Positions 1 to 11,024 of a DNA stretch of 64,000 nucleotides are shown piece after piece (position 1 is the first letter of the stretch; the number at the start of each line of letters is the position of its first letter). Position numbers and translations under genes: made by a program. Under the pieces are notes generated by a model that saw nothing but the letters and a program-made list of their open reading frames with translations, was not told where the DNA came from and did no database searches. The DNA lies in the NCBI GenBank assembly GCA_014218235.1, contig CM024753.1, positions 6,510,001 to 6,574,000 on the forward strand, written 5' to 3'. The DNA is from Colocasia esculenta (lineage: Eukaryota; Streptophyta; Magnoliopsida; Alismatales; Araceae).

Positions 1-2451
1 TCTTACTCCACGAAAAAGGTAGGCAATCTCTCAAGCAAAAATCTTGAATAATTACCCTAGGTAGCCTTCATGTACCTCTTCAAAAGCCCTATAGTTTCGT
101 GGTATTTCGTTCACCCATTTGGGCGAATAAATTCGTGAAATCCTGCTGTCACCATGAACCCTAATCTCATGTTTTCTCTAATTCCCGATGTGTACATGCT
201 CTCATGCCATGATAAAATTTTCAGATATGCTACATCACACTAGATTTCAAACGCCCTTGGTCTTGCTTGATTTTGATCTCCCATTAGGGAGAATTAAATC
301 TTTGAATATCTGTCAGATCTGTGCACTCAACTCTTCTTGTTTCCTTTTTAACCTCGTGCACACTTGACATAATTCCATGACAAAATTTCATAAATACTAC
401 TACATGTTATCTTTCAAACGCCACTAGTTTCAGAATTTTTCATCATGTATACATCTCTACATAATTCGTTGAACCCTGACTATACCTGTTTAGGTCACCG
501 AAAAGTTACTTGATCATGCATGTCTAAACCTTGTCGATTTTCAAATTAATCATGCATGTTGATATATATACATGTCTACTTTCGTTTAAAACTGGTTTCA
601 TGCTTTTTGGATCACCGTACTATTTTATATGGAATTTACAACGTCCCTGTATCACAGATAACTCGCCCTAGGAAAAGGGAAAAAGGGCAAACCCACCTGT
701 TATCGCGACGGTGCGATCCGCCGCGTTAACAGTGGGGTCGCGTCAGCCGATGGCGTTGCGTCAAGAACGTGACGGCATGAGCCGCCGCGATTCACCCCGG
801 TCTGAGCCAGGCCGGCCAGGACCCCGTGTCGCGTCCGACCGCCCTGTCGCGACTTGAATCGACGGGTAGGTCCGTCGCGTTTCAAAGATTTCGGCCAGAA
901 CTATTAAATTGTGTACATGCCCTGCTGTTTTGGCTATTTAACCCTTAATTAGCCATGATTAAACCATGTTATAATTAACTTGACTTGTTAAATTAATAAA
1001 AAAATAACATTTTGCACGACTTGTCATATCCTCAAGATTTCTTTACACTTGCACACACATAACATTGTAAATTGCCATTTGACCTTGATAAATTATGCAA
1101 TAATGTATTCGGTAAATTATCGAAATAAATGACTAAATTACCCTATTTTGTTAAATACAATTGTTCCATTTTGACTCGCGTATTTTATCTACCGTTATCG
1201 TTTTCCCTCGGCCTACGAGCACTCTAGGCACGACGGACCCGTTTTTACACACTTTCCCTTGACATGGACCACCTCTCCACCGGGAATACTCTCGACTGGA
1301 CCAGGGACTCCTTGTCAGACCGCCGTAAGTCTTCTTGGCTTTGCGCACGTCCTTAGTCAACGAGCTGGTTGTACCTCAAAACCCGTTACACCTCAGGGAT
1401 CAGTATGATCCAAGCCTTAGTGTTCCTTCTCGTCTTGAGTTCACACCGGACCACCTGACCCGTGTACACAGCACGGCTAAGGGGCGGTCGTGACTTCTAC
1501 CAGACTGCCGGCACCCGACCTGGTGCTGTGCAACCGTTACTATCGTGTTTATCGTCGTCTTACGATTGTACCCCTCTCACCTACATCTCTTTACTCTCAT
1601 CTGTTCACGTTCTCTCTACACTCTCATCTATCTCGTCTAGTACTCTCTTATCTCTTCTTGGTACTCTATTGGCCATTCGTGTGATTGTCTAAGATAAAAG
1701 AAATGACTAATGCCAGCGCAATAGGGCCCGATCAGGTCCTGGGAGGAGCGCCCGAAAAGTGCCAGTGCCCATGGGAGTTAAAATGATCATAGGATGTGTT
1801 ACGGCATGCATCCAGCGCCAGTTTACTATCTAGATTAATCTATGACAATCAAAGTGCTATCTCTACAAGTGCAAGCGTGATCGTTACTAGTGCACCGTTG
1901 TGCAATTTACATGTTATATCATTACATGGCCATTCTATTATCGTTCTCGTTGAACTATTTCCCTGTGCCAGTTGCAATTGTTCTCTCGTTATCGTGACAT
2001 GCTCTACATGACTCTACTCTCTAGTTATCCTGCCATTAAGACATTAACTATTTAAAGCATGCTTGTGTTCATGAGATATTAAGTCCTACTGGGCGTTATT
2101 CGCTCATCCTGCGTATTTATTTAATGTGTTCAGGTGAGTCGGATGGAGACGACCACACATACGAGGACGGGACTGAGGGAGACGCTCAAGAGTGACCATT
2201 CAGCCACCAGTGCTATCTAGTAGTAGTTAGTGAGTCAGTTAGTCATAATGTAATAGTTTGATTTTTGAATAAAGTACTCTGGGCCCTAGTTCTGGCTCTG
2301 ATACGTTGATGTAATGATGACTGGTGGATTATTAATGAAATTGGAGTTTATTTGGTATTATTCCATTGTGCAATGGTTTGCATTTATTTCTCGCTCTGTA
2401 CTATTTAATAACTGTAATCCCGCTCCGATATTCCGCGTCGGGGCGTTACAG
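1..2451 (+). mobile_element. LTR-retrotransposon remnant, probably a Ty3-gypsy LTR ending at 2451
   Basis: No protein-coding region is recognisable. The right edge looks like a plant gypsy LTR end (GGGCGTTACA at 2442-2451), preceded by a polyadenylation-like AATAAA near 2269. Directly after 2451 the sequence becomes a different LTR family that matches the minus strand of 52896-53580, so this piece appears to be inserted into that older LTR. A motif around 1715-1780 (an AATAGGG, TCAGGTCCT, GGAGGAGC series) recurs in diverged form at 27530-27575. The left end and its target duplication were not found and may lie outside the window. Family assignment is an inference from terminal sequence only. 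Confidence 0.45.
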
Positions 2452-3125
2452 TCCGTGGCTACGAGACTGAGAGGTAGACCTGTGTTAGCTTGTCCGAGTC
2501 AGTTTCTGGTGTCGCGAACCAGTTCACGTGGACTCGTGTTTGGCTGTCTCTCTCTACTTAGCTTGTACACCTGTACTAGTTTGCCGTTTATTATTAAAGT
2601 TGTTTCTCGTAGTCGGCAGACGGTGAGTACTTTTACAGCTTTAATATCCTGCTTAGTTTTCTATAAATTGTTGGTATTGTTTATTACTTTCGTACCTGTG
2701 GTTTTAGATTGTTCGGTTTTGGGGGAGTTCCCTACTGAGCCAGTGACTAGCGAGGCTCACCCCTACCCCCATAGGTGAGAGCGAGGAGGACATTTCACGA
2801 CCGACGTCCAGTTCATAGCCGCGTCGTAGTGGTGCAGGGTCGGTACCTCCAGCTGTGTAGTAGCAGCTCCAGCAGTGTAGTATAGATAGTTATTTATTTT
2901 CTTCAATTGTACCTCGGGTATGCCCCAGGCTCTTGTACTTCTTTTCAGTTTTGTGGAAATTTGGCTATGTAACTTGTGAAATATATATAAAATGTGGTGT
3001 ATTCCTTTGTGTTTACACGGACTGTGGTTTGGTGTCCCTAGCGAGGCTTCGGCCCGTTCGCGGGAGGCGGACCCGGATCAAGTACGTTATCGGTTTAACG
3101 GGCTTGGCCGAGGCATTCCGCCACA
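2452..3125 (+). mobile_element. 3' portion of a gypsy-type LTR, same family as the solo LTR at 52896-55131
   Basis: This segment matches the reverse complement of roughly 52896-53580 over its whole length. Shared landmarks include the GCGAGACTGAGAGGTAGACC block, the CCTCGGGTATGCCCCAGG block and the terminal CATTCCGCCACA ending at 3125. It carries an LTR 3' end and no coding sequence. The open stretches here are part of the LTR, not genes. A third, more decayed relative lies at 27775-28345 on the minus strand. Confidence 0.75.
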
Positions 3126-4487
3126 TAAGGCATGGGTCAATTTCAGCAATATAGGTCCTTCTTTCAGTTCCCTGTTCTATTTGTTCTTACACTGTCATTG
3201 TTTGAGAAGCTATTTGACTTATAAACTTTTGTTCTTGCAGGTCAGAAAGCCTCTGAACCCACTGCCAATGCTCCCCAAAGCAATTGTTTTTTTTTTGCTG
3301 TTCATGTTTCCTGTTTTTGAGTGAGTAATCTTTATTTTCTGCCACCTTCTAGGCTTACCCCGTTGAGGGTTATATTTTGTGGAAACCATTTGACAATGCT
3401 TGCTTAATTTCCTCTTGCAGGTCCTAACCACATCCGAGCATCTTCAATTTAACTTTTAAAATCATCATGAGTCTCGAGTGTTGTGGAATCACATGAAAGC
3501 ATTGAACCTTTAATCTATATTAGTGAAAATCCTCCAAATTCCATCCACTTGTTCTGATCAATTTTCTGCTACTGACTTTGTTTTTTTAGGCTAGACAAAA
3601 AGGTACAGTGTCATTTCTCTACCTAGAGCTCGAGGAATGCAAGAAAAAGACTCTTGACAAGTAGCTTGATTTTCTTTTAGGCCAGGTAGAAAGACAGATT
3701 ACTATCATTTCTCTATTTTTTTCTAGAATATGACTGATTACACTAAATGTATCAACAAAAAGGTATGGTGAAGCATGTGATACATCAGGTGCTATGTATC
3801 TTCAGAGTTGCAGTGGCAATCTGCTAATATGCTATTGCTGGTTTAAACTAATATGTTATTGCTGGTCTAACTCTCATATCTATCATTTTCCTTTATTAGT
3901 AAGTATTCTTTTTTTCCTAAACTGGTTCTCAGGGGGTGTTTTGTTTTGAAGTAAAAACAAGATCTGCAATTGATGAAGCCCATTGTTAGCATTATTAGCT
4001 ACCGTCTCACCCCATAACTATCTTTCTTTCTCTCTTTGTATGCTTATGTAACAGAAAAGCTAGGTGTCTTTATCTTTGTGACTCCACTCCTCTCTGTTTT
4101 CATTGCAAAAGTTTGGCAGCTTAATGCAGTTAAGAAAGGTGCACAACTGATCTTTTATATTTGTTCATGTGTATTTTCTTCTATTTCTGTTTGAGTGTAC
4201 ATTATACACATGCTGTGGATTTATGTTTTGTTTCTCACAAGTTATTGGAAACATTTTTCAGGATGGTATTTTTACTTCTAGATATCTTCTCTTCACTTAG
4301 TTGTGAGTCATGGCAAATGGATTGATGCTGCCCAAAACAGATAAACTTTTGTTTAATATATCACTTTGTAAACACTTTGGTATAATTTTGGACAAATAGA
4401 TATTGTGGATGTATATTTAACATTATATGAAAAATGTTGTGAATTTGACCACAATATGTGTTTGAATGAGAATGTGGCTATGTTGAT
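3126..4487. other. Intergenic or transposon-internal sequence, no gene recognised
   Basis: AT-rich sequence with several intron-like CTTGCAG and GTAA signals (for example TTCTTGCAG at 3232-3240 and CTCTTGCAG at 3412-3420). A short open stretch at about 4055-4135 translates to a hydrophobic peptide bounded by a CAG-like acceptor. None of these pieces joins into a recognisable protein. Because a CACTA terminus lies downstream at 5051, this could be the non-coding interior of that element or a captured host fragment. I cannot tell which. Confidence 0.3.
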
Positions 4488-4735
4488 GAAGTGTAAGAAT
4501 ATGAATGAATGTGGTTATGTTGATGGTGTATGAATGAATGTGGCTATGTTGATGAGTGTATGAATGAATGAGATGATGTGAATGTGAATGAGTGAATGTT
4601 GTGGATGTGATTGTTATGAATGGAATATGAATAGGAAAGGCAGGTGATTACTTATGAATGAATGAGATAATGTGAATGTGAATGAGTGGATGTGATTGTT
4701 ATGAATGGAAAATGACTTTTAAAGGCAGGTCAATA
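4488..4735 (+). repeat. Degenerate tandem repeat built on ATGAATGAATGTGGCTATG
   Basis: The stretch consists of imperfect repeats of TGAATGAATGTGGCTATGTT and related GTGAATGTGAATGAG units. A longer duplication holds the GGATGTGATTGTTATGAATG and AGGCAGGT motifs twice (near 4611-4646 and 4688-4729). It lies immediately upstream of the subterminal region of a CACTA element and may belong to it. Confidence 0.6.
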
Positions 4736-4779
4736 TGTATATGTATATGTGGAGAAATAATATATGATGTACTTTTTAA

Positions 4780-5051
4780 TTCAGGTACAAAAACCTACGA
4801 CAATTAACTTTGTAAGTATAAACAACCTACAACATTTTATTCTGTAGGTAAATACGACCTATGACACTAAACATTGTAGGTAAAGTATATGTACTTTACT
4901 TATGACTCTGTCGTAGGTAATAGTTTTACCAACACGTACTTTACCTACGACGAAAGCCGTAGGAAAGGTCGTAGATATAGATATGTACCTACGATTTTTG
5001 TCACATTACTGACGATTTTGGTCGTAGGTACAACTGTGTTTTCTAGTAGTG
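4780..5051. mobile_element. CACTA (En/Spm) terminus with CGTAGGTA subterminal repeats
   Basis: The stretch ends in CTGTGTTTTCTAGTAGTG at 5051, which reads CACTACTAGAAAACACAG on the minus strand, the typical CACTA terminal inverted repeat. Inside it are many direct and inverted copies of CGTAGGTA / TACCTACGA, as in CACTA subterminal regions. The matching opposite end was not found in the window, so only one terminus is supported. The sequence that resumes at 5052 matches 17275 onward, which supports 5051 as an insertion boundary. Confidence 0.75.
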
Positions 5052-5640
5052 AAAGGATACAACGCATCTTATTCTATCAATTTCACTGGCCCCTTAGTTT
5101 AATTAATTAGAGTATTGGTATCGAGGTTAATTTGCACATGCTTCTCGACCATGCCTCTGTTAATCGGCGAAAGCTAAGTACAAAAAAAAGTTATGGTGCT
5201 CATCTCCATTCTTCAAGACATCAAGACCTGCATGGAAGGGTACCAATTCGACACCAAATCAGAGAGAGTGAAGGACATCTTTAGGCGTTTCAACATCTCT
5301 ATCTAGTTGACTTTCACATTGTTGTTCCTCTAGTCTTCTTTATTCTTAGTCCATAATTTGTGTGGTCATGAAGTGTCTCATTTTGTGATCCTAATGCTGA
5401 GTACGGTGGAGTGAGTATATTCTACCTCTCTGAGGTGGGGTACACTCTCCTGTCCTTCATTAGGAGTTCACTTCCTATGTACCATTTTTTGGACATGGGG
5501 TCTTGTATATTATCTACTTTTCATTGGAATTATTATTTACCAAAAAAATGGCTACCTCCAGCCTAGAAGTTTACACGTATAAAATGAGAGAGAGAGAGAG
5601 AGAGAGATCAAACAGTAGGATTGCAATCTCTAGGAATGTG
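5052..5640 (+). repeat. Duplicated segment, copy 1 (matches 17275-17519)
   Basis: The two flanks (5052-5180 and 5549-5640) match 17275-17519. Shared landmarks are TATCAATTTCACTGGCCC, GGCGAAAGCTAAGTAC, GGCTACCTC.AGCCTAGAAG, a GA microsatellite and GGATTGCAATCTCTAGGAA. In this copy a LINE 3' fragment (5181-5548) interrupts the match. Copy 2 is cut at its right side, after CTCTAGGAA, by the element carrying the PMD-Ulp1 gene. The duplication is therefore older than those two insertions. Confidence 0.75.
5181..5548 (+). mobile_element. 5'-truncated LINE 3'-end fragment
   Basis: The fragment ends in a short A-tract (5542-5548) preceded by a tail resembling the 3' end of the LINE at 23479-26396: GTGGAGTGAG, an internal hairpin, ACACTCTCCTG, then an AGGAG motif. 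It interrupts the duplicated segment that is continuous at 17275-17519. No catalytic domain remains. Confidence 0.6.
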
Positions 5641-5648
5641 TGGGTATG

Positions 5649-6350
5649 ACAAAAGCTCCATTCAACTCTACAACTAGTAAGTAAACAACTTGATTTGGAC
5701 CTGATCTATCAAAATATATATTAATCGGACTTCGACAACCTAGCTAGCTATATAGCTCAGTGCAGCTGAGGTGGATTCAGTGCAGCTGACTGGCCTATAT
5801 GTAGTCTATCGCAAGATTTCAAACGTCTAAAACATATAATAAGCTGGTCCTTGTTATTTGTCCATCCACCTTGCCGGAATTAAGGAACACCCGATGATGA
5901 GGTGGGCGTAGAGGGAGGGATCTGGGATATGGGATCGATCTCAGGGTGGAAGGGTTATCGCATACGCAGATTTTCTACTCCAACTTCTGACGCCACAACC
6001 TCTGAATAAAAACATATAATTTTTTTTTAAAAAATTATTATTATAAGAAAAGTGGATTTTATAAAATTTTTATTAAAAATGGATAAATCTTAAGAAAAGG
6101 AGTCATTCTCTAACAAAATGAGTAATTTTTATTAAACTCTAAGAGAAGTACTCGTTCTCTTAGAATTTATTCATACTTAATGGAGTTTTCATAAATATAT
6201 TCTTCTTACAATAATAAAAAAGCTTTATATTCTTTAAAAAAATTAAATATTTTTTAAAGTAGTATTGTAACAAATTGTGTGAGAAGTTTTGGTGCAGAAA
6301 ATCTCAATCCGGCCGGTTATACTTTTAGCGTCAGGCGACTAACCAAAAAG
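5649..6350. other. Intergenic AT-rich DNA, nothing recognised
   Basis: The section from about 6015 to 6260 is very AT-rich, with short direct repeats (TTTATTAAA, AAGAGAA, CTCTTAGA). There is no open reading frame of note, no terminal inverted repeat and no identifiable promoter. Confidence 0.4.
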
Positions 6351-6622
6351 GAAAAAAAAATCCCCTCGTTACCTAAAGTGTAGTACTCGTACCTGTGTTT
6401 ATATATGTAGTCATTCATGAAGCTGATGAGATACCATTTCCCTATTAGTATATATATTGCGTGAAACTTGGGCGTGGATCCATTTCCGTTCTTTGTGAAC
6501 CTTTCTATCCGTAAATAATTTGTTCTTCTCTTGAATTAATTAATCTCCTAAGACTCGAGAGCTAGCTATATATCTTGACCTCCTTCCCTAGCTCTTCATT
6601 AATTTTCTGATTGCTCTCCAAC

Positions 6623-6709
6623 ATGACGACGTTTGAATCACTTAGCGCGGTCGAGATCGACCTCAAGAACATTGTCACTATGTTCATGGATGCGTCAAAG
6701 CCGATCTAA
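6623..6709 (+). CDS. Small ORF, 28 codons, product unknown
   Basis: ATG at 6623 opens a 28-residue peptide beginning MTTFESLSAVEIDLKN and ending at TAA 6707-6709. The corresponding region in copy B (from 10712) starts MQFESLSEVEI but an indel shifts its frame soon afterwards. The stretch is conserved as DNA because of the duplication, so conservation alone is not evidence of coding. It lies 3' of, and on the opposite strand to, the glycine-rich gene. It may be the stub of a longer gene. I do not recognise it. Confidence 0.2.
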   Translation: MTTFESLSAVEIDLKNIVTMFMDASKPI

Positions 6710-6932
6710 ATTTAACCAAAACAAAAAAACAAAAAAAGAATGCAAGACTGCCCTCTCTTCAAAGTAAGAATATTCAACTTTATTTCCGAGAAAAAAATAA
6801 AGATACATAGAGATCACATGGGCTCACATTATTTTCTTCTGAGCTAAAAGTGAGCCTAAAAACACACACGATAAAGGCACCCTGAACAGAAAGGGACAGA
6901 GTACTCCTTATGGGTGCTTATATTCAAGGGCC

Positions 6933-7417
6933 TTATGGATACGTAGAACCGGAGCCGGAGCCGGATCCTGAGCCTGAGCCTGAACCCGATCCGCCTGCAC
7001 CACCTCCCCCGCCGCCGCCACCGCCGCCGCCGCCACTTCCGTAAACACTGGAGCCTCCACCATAACCGTACCACGGATCGTAGCTCCCGGAAGAAGCAGA
7101 GCCACTACCGGAACCCGAGCCACTCCCAGACCCGCTGCCGCCATCGGCACCTCCGCCACCGCCGCCACCTCCACCACTCCCCCCTGCGCTCGCACTTCCT
7201 CCTCCTCCGTAGTAGTAACCCCCAGAGTTGTATGCAGAGCCAGAGCCAGAACCACTGCCGGACCCTGAGCCAGAACCACCGTTGGAGCCACCCCCGCCCC
7301 CACCTCCCTCGCCGCTGCCGCTGGCATCGGCGGTGGAAAGGAACCTGGCAGCGGAGGAGACACTTACGCAGATCACTAGGAGGAAGCCTACAAGCCCATC
7401 TTTCCAAGGATCGCCAT
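6933..7417 (-). pseudogene. Glycine-rich protein gene A, frameshifted in the signal peptide
   Basis: This is the paralogue of 11025-11507. From SSAARFLSTADASG onward, and through all Gly/Ser blocks to the final tyrosine-proline, it is collinear with gene B. The ATG that matches gene B's start is at 7415-7417 and encodes MAILGKM. One base is then missing relative to gene B (AAGATGGGCTTGTAG against AAGATGGTGGTTGTAG), so this frame ends at once in TAG. The glycine-rich frame has no upstream ATG before a TAA; only a GTG at 7376 could open it. The secreted product would therefore not be made from the ancestral start. The TATA box and 5' leader are still present. A sequencing or assembly error in this G/T stretch is the main alternative. 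Confidence 0.75.
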
Positions 7418-7486
7418 CTTAATTAGGTGTGGAATGCAAGACAGAGATTGATGTTTAGTGGTGGGAAGTCGGGGAGAGGCAGGGGG

Positions 7487-7497
7487 TATTTATAAGG
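7487..7497 (-). promoter_or_regulatory. TATA box of glycine-rich gene A
   Basis: CCTTATAAATA on the minus strand lies about 70-80 bases upstream of the ancestral ATG at 7417. The same element is at the same relative place in copy B (11581-11591). Confidence 0.6.
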
Positions 7498-8500
7498 TTC
7501 GCAGGGGGTGGGTAACGTGCGTATGTGCAAGCTGGGGCTGAGGAAAGTGGTAGAGACGGGTCATCCATCGCTATATCCCTCATCCAGGCAGTTCACGGTC
7601 GAGATATGGATGCTGGGTTCTTTATTCGGGGATGCTGTATGCATATATACTTGACCCATTTGCACAACGATCGGTTTCGTCTTTGTTGACTTTATCTCTA
7701 GCTGTCGTAATATTTCCTCGTAAAGTGGACGGTCTGGACGACTTCATGAGCTAGCTGTGCACTGGCGACTCCAACGTTGCAACGCAACGAATCCCGCATA
7801 GTACTCTTGGCAACTGCTGAGAAGCTTCCACAGACTACGGTGCGTACGTAGATGCGCTCTCTCTCTCTATCAAGAGAGAGAGAGGGGGACTCCAAATCAC
7901 CATTAATTAGTAAACGGTATTTGAGCTTGACAAGTCTTCTCTCAATTAAGCAGCCCAAACTGTCTTCGGAGAGAGGCCGCAGTGGAAATCTTGACATGTA
8001 CTGTTCAAGGACAGCCAGCTCTTTAATTAAATCATTTGAATATAAAGCACGTTATACATAAGTACTCCATCTTTATCCTCACCCATGCACGTTAACGCAA
8101 CTCGGAAGGGAATTGGGTGGAGACACTCCGGCCGGTACACTGCCGATCCATTTGCTCATTTCCATGGCTTTGTTTGACCAATTTGCACCGCCAATGTTAA
8201 GCTCGATCTCACGGATAGAACATACGACTTCTCGCATGCATGATTAGGTTCTTACTGGCATGCATTAAGAGGATTTTGTAGTTTAATTAATTATAAGGTG
8301 AGACCGTAGTACGAGAGCAAGATGATGAGGAACGTGGCAACTTGCTACCGCATGCTACCCCGAAGTTTACATGCACGCATACCAAGGACTGTGATTTATA
8401 AGTCAGATTCGATGAAGCACTCCAATATAGGCCATTTGTTCGATTAATTAGCAAACCATATATCTATAGTTTGAGCTGATTAATGAAATTGTCAGGTATG

Positions 8501-9160
8501 AACTCGCCAAGTTTTTTCGGTTCAGTCACCTCATTTCATACATATATATATCATAAATCTATATATAGTTCGCTGAAGTTTGAATCTTGACAAGTAGACA
8601 ATGAAAAATATTAAGTACAGGGTCAAATTAAAATTATGATATTTTAAATTATTGGTTCTTAAAATTCAATATTTTGAGGTTAAGAACAGTTGGGTTTATC
8701 ACTTTTTCAAAAAATACTTTATATCTGTCTCAACACAATATTGTAAGATTAATGTTCTAACAAACTTAAGAACCAAACACATCCGGTCATTTGTTTATAG
8801 TTTACAGACTGATGAAATAAACTAGCATATTCTGAAGGATAATGCTATTAATTTGCACTCCTTTAAGCTATATGCTCAACATGCAGAATCCCCATCTCCT
8901 CACCATCTACATCTGACTTGATTGCAATGGACCTGGCCTCCTTAGTGATAACCTTGGAGCACCCAGCGGACAGTGGTGAGGTGATGGAAGGAGTACATTA
9001 AGAGAGTGTCTAGCGAAATGAGAAATAAGACCGGCATCTCCCTATTCTTAATTGTCTTCTTTGGGTTCGCATCTCCGTTATGCACCAAATATCCGTGTTC
9101 TAGTGTCTCACTTACACAATGGGCAAGAGGAACGAACTCACTCTACATCCAAGGCCATAT
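8501..9160. other. Intergenic, no gene recognised
   Basis: AT-rich sequence with a few short inverted motifs (TTGGTTCTTAA near 8652 and TTAAGAACCAA near 8767), which could mark an old small transposon. A more GC-rich stretch near 8890-9000 shows no convincing reading frame. Confidence 0.35.
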
Positions 9161-9865
9161 AGAAATGCTAGCTGTCCAGATACTGCTACGGACGCACAGA
9201 TGACGCCATGTAGGCTCCAACATGGCATTAGCCCTTGTCGTCGGCTGTCGCCAACCATCATCGTCGATCACCCCTTGCCACATGTCATTGCTACCACTAG
9301 TAGCCATCGTCACTAGTCGTACCTGACGCCACCACCCACTAGCCACCATTAATAGTAGTGTTCACAAATAATTGATTTGTGATCACTAATATATTATTTG
9401 TGAACGCTAACTTGCTATTTAAGAATAATATTGATTCTATTTGTGATCATAAATAGATTATTTGTGGATACTATCTTGCTATTTGTCATCCTTATTTATG
9501 AACACAAATAATAAGTTAGTGTCCACAAACAGTCAATTTGTGATCACAAATAGACTATTTGTAAAACTAACTTTTTATTTGTGATCATAAATAGTCTATT
9601 TGTGAACATTGATTTTGTGTTACCTATATGTGACCATTATCCGTGAACACAAATAGCAAGTTAGTATTAAAAAATAATCTATTTGTGATCACAAAGATTA
9701 TTTGTGAATACTGATGACGACGGACAACGAGCGGTGATGGCAGTGATGATGATTGGTGGCGGTGGCCCATGGTAGTCGGCGACGATGGCCGACGTCTACA
9801 TGGTGCCACCTCATGAGCACCCAAGTAGCAATAGCTACTCGGACGCCCAAGTAGCTAGCACTTCT
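9161..9865. mobile_element. Foldback-type element with long imperfect inverted repeats
   Basis: The left edge AGAAATGCTAGCT (9161) pairs with the right edge AGCTAGCACTTCT (ending 9865). Further in, GACGCCATGTAGGC pairs with GTCTACATGGTGCCACC, and the left ATCATCGTCGATCACC / CCACCACCC segments pair with the right GGTGATGGCAGTGATGATGA / GGTGGCGGTGG segments. The AT-rich core (about 9360-9710) is itself made of alternating repeats of ATTATTTGTGA, CTAACTTGCTATTTG and TTTGTGATCACAAATAG. No transposase is present. Non-autonomous foldback/MITE-like DNA is the best description. Superfamily is not determined. Confidence 0.6.
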
Positions 9866-10447
9866 AAATTACCAAGAAAAATGAGTGTCACCGCTTTATC
9901 ATTTATTTTAAATTTTTATTCTTTAGCCACATGTATAAATGTCATGCAATAAAAAACATTTAGAGGATCATAGAACACTTCTTTTCTTGAACAAACCTTC
10001 TCAAAAATATCTCCCTCCAATGACGTCAAAAGGAGATATGTTGATCAAATACACTGTTTTATGCATCGTTTTGCCCCAAAAGAATTTCAACAATTTAGTA
10101 CTGAAGAGCATGCATACATTTGATTCTCTCTAAAATGATTCTATTCTCCCTTTATGTAATACGAAGGTACTTGAAAATATTATATATCCAAGTAACTTTA
10201 ACCATACTCGAATATTTGAAAAATTATTCAAATAAAATATTAATCGAGTAATTAGACACGAATACTTCAATCAAATATTTATGTATGCTATTTAATTAGA
10301 TATTTCAATCAAACATTCAAATACTTGGTCAGATAATTGAATGCTCAGTCGAAAAAACAAAAACTACAATTAGATGTTTGCCAGATAATCAAATACGCAG
10401 TCAGATAATCGAAAGTTTTAGCGACCGGGTTACTATAACTTGAAAAA
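9866..10447. other. Intergenic AT-rich DNA with short dispersed repeats
   Basis: The section 10160-10440 repeats motifs such as CAGATAATCAAATAC, AATATTTGA and TCAATCAAA in both orientations, hinting at a small MITE-like element whose ends I cannot place. No gene seen. Confidence 0.35.
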
Positions 10448-11024
10448 ACAAATGTCCTCATTACGTAATTAAAGTATAGTACGTACTATTCATACCTTCT
10501 GTTTTATAGTCATCCACGAGGCTGATGAGATAGAATTTCCCTCAGAGTATATTGCGTGAGACTTGAGTGGATCCATTTCCGTTCTTTATGAACCGTTCTA
10601 TCCGTAAATTTGTTCTTCTCTTGGAATTAATTAATCTCCTAAGTCTCGAGCGCTATATTGACGGCCTCGTTCCCTATAGCGTTTCATGAATTTTCTAGTT
10701 TGCTCTCCATCATGCAGTTTGAATCACTAAGCGAGGTCGAGATCGGCCTCAAGAAACTTTTGTCAGTATGTTCATGGAACTATGAAAGCCGATCTAAATA
10801 AATAAAAGAACGTAAGATTTCCCTTTCATCACAGTAAAAATATTCAACTTTATTTTCGTTAAAAAAAAAGATACATAGAGATCACAGGGCTCACATTATT
10901 TTCTTCCGAGCTAAAAGTGAGTCAGATATCTAAAAACATACACGAATACAGCACACGGAATACGTTATTTTCCTCCAAGCTAAAGGGACAGTGTACTGTT
11001 TATGAGTGCTTGCATTCAAGGACC

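Larger units (their letters stand above)
6355..8500. repeat. Tandem duplication, copy A (with glycine-rich gene A)
   Basis: This block is collinear with 10448-12780. Matching stretches include a CTGATGAGATA flank, the ESLS-encoding small ORF region (6623 / 10713), the glycine-rich gene, its TATA region, a GCTAGCTGTGC stretch upstream, and ACGTTAACGCAACTCGGA / CATGCACGCATACCAAGGAC further out. Differences are small indels and the longer GA tract in copy B. The duplicated unit is about 2.1 kb. Confidence 0.85.

Noticed and set aside
4055..4135. Possible exon encoding a hydrophobic peptide (KLGVFIFVTPLLSVFIAKVW)
   Set aside because: It has an acceptor-like CAG before it, but no convincing donor and no neighbouring exon in phase. 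Too little to call a gene.
6908..7426. Other long frames over glycine-rich gene A (alanine/valine-rich, arginine/tryptophan-rich, proline-rich on the other strand)
   Set aside because: These are shadows of the (GGN/AGC)n composition in the other frames; the same happens over gene B. Only the Gly/Ser frame has a signal peptide and a paralogue-conserved start.
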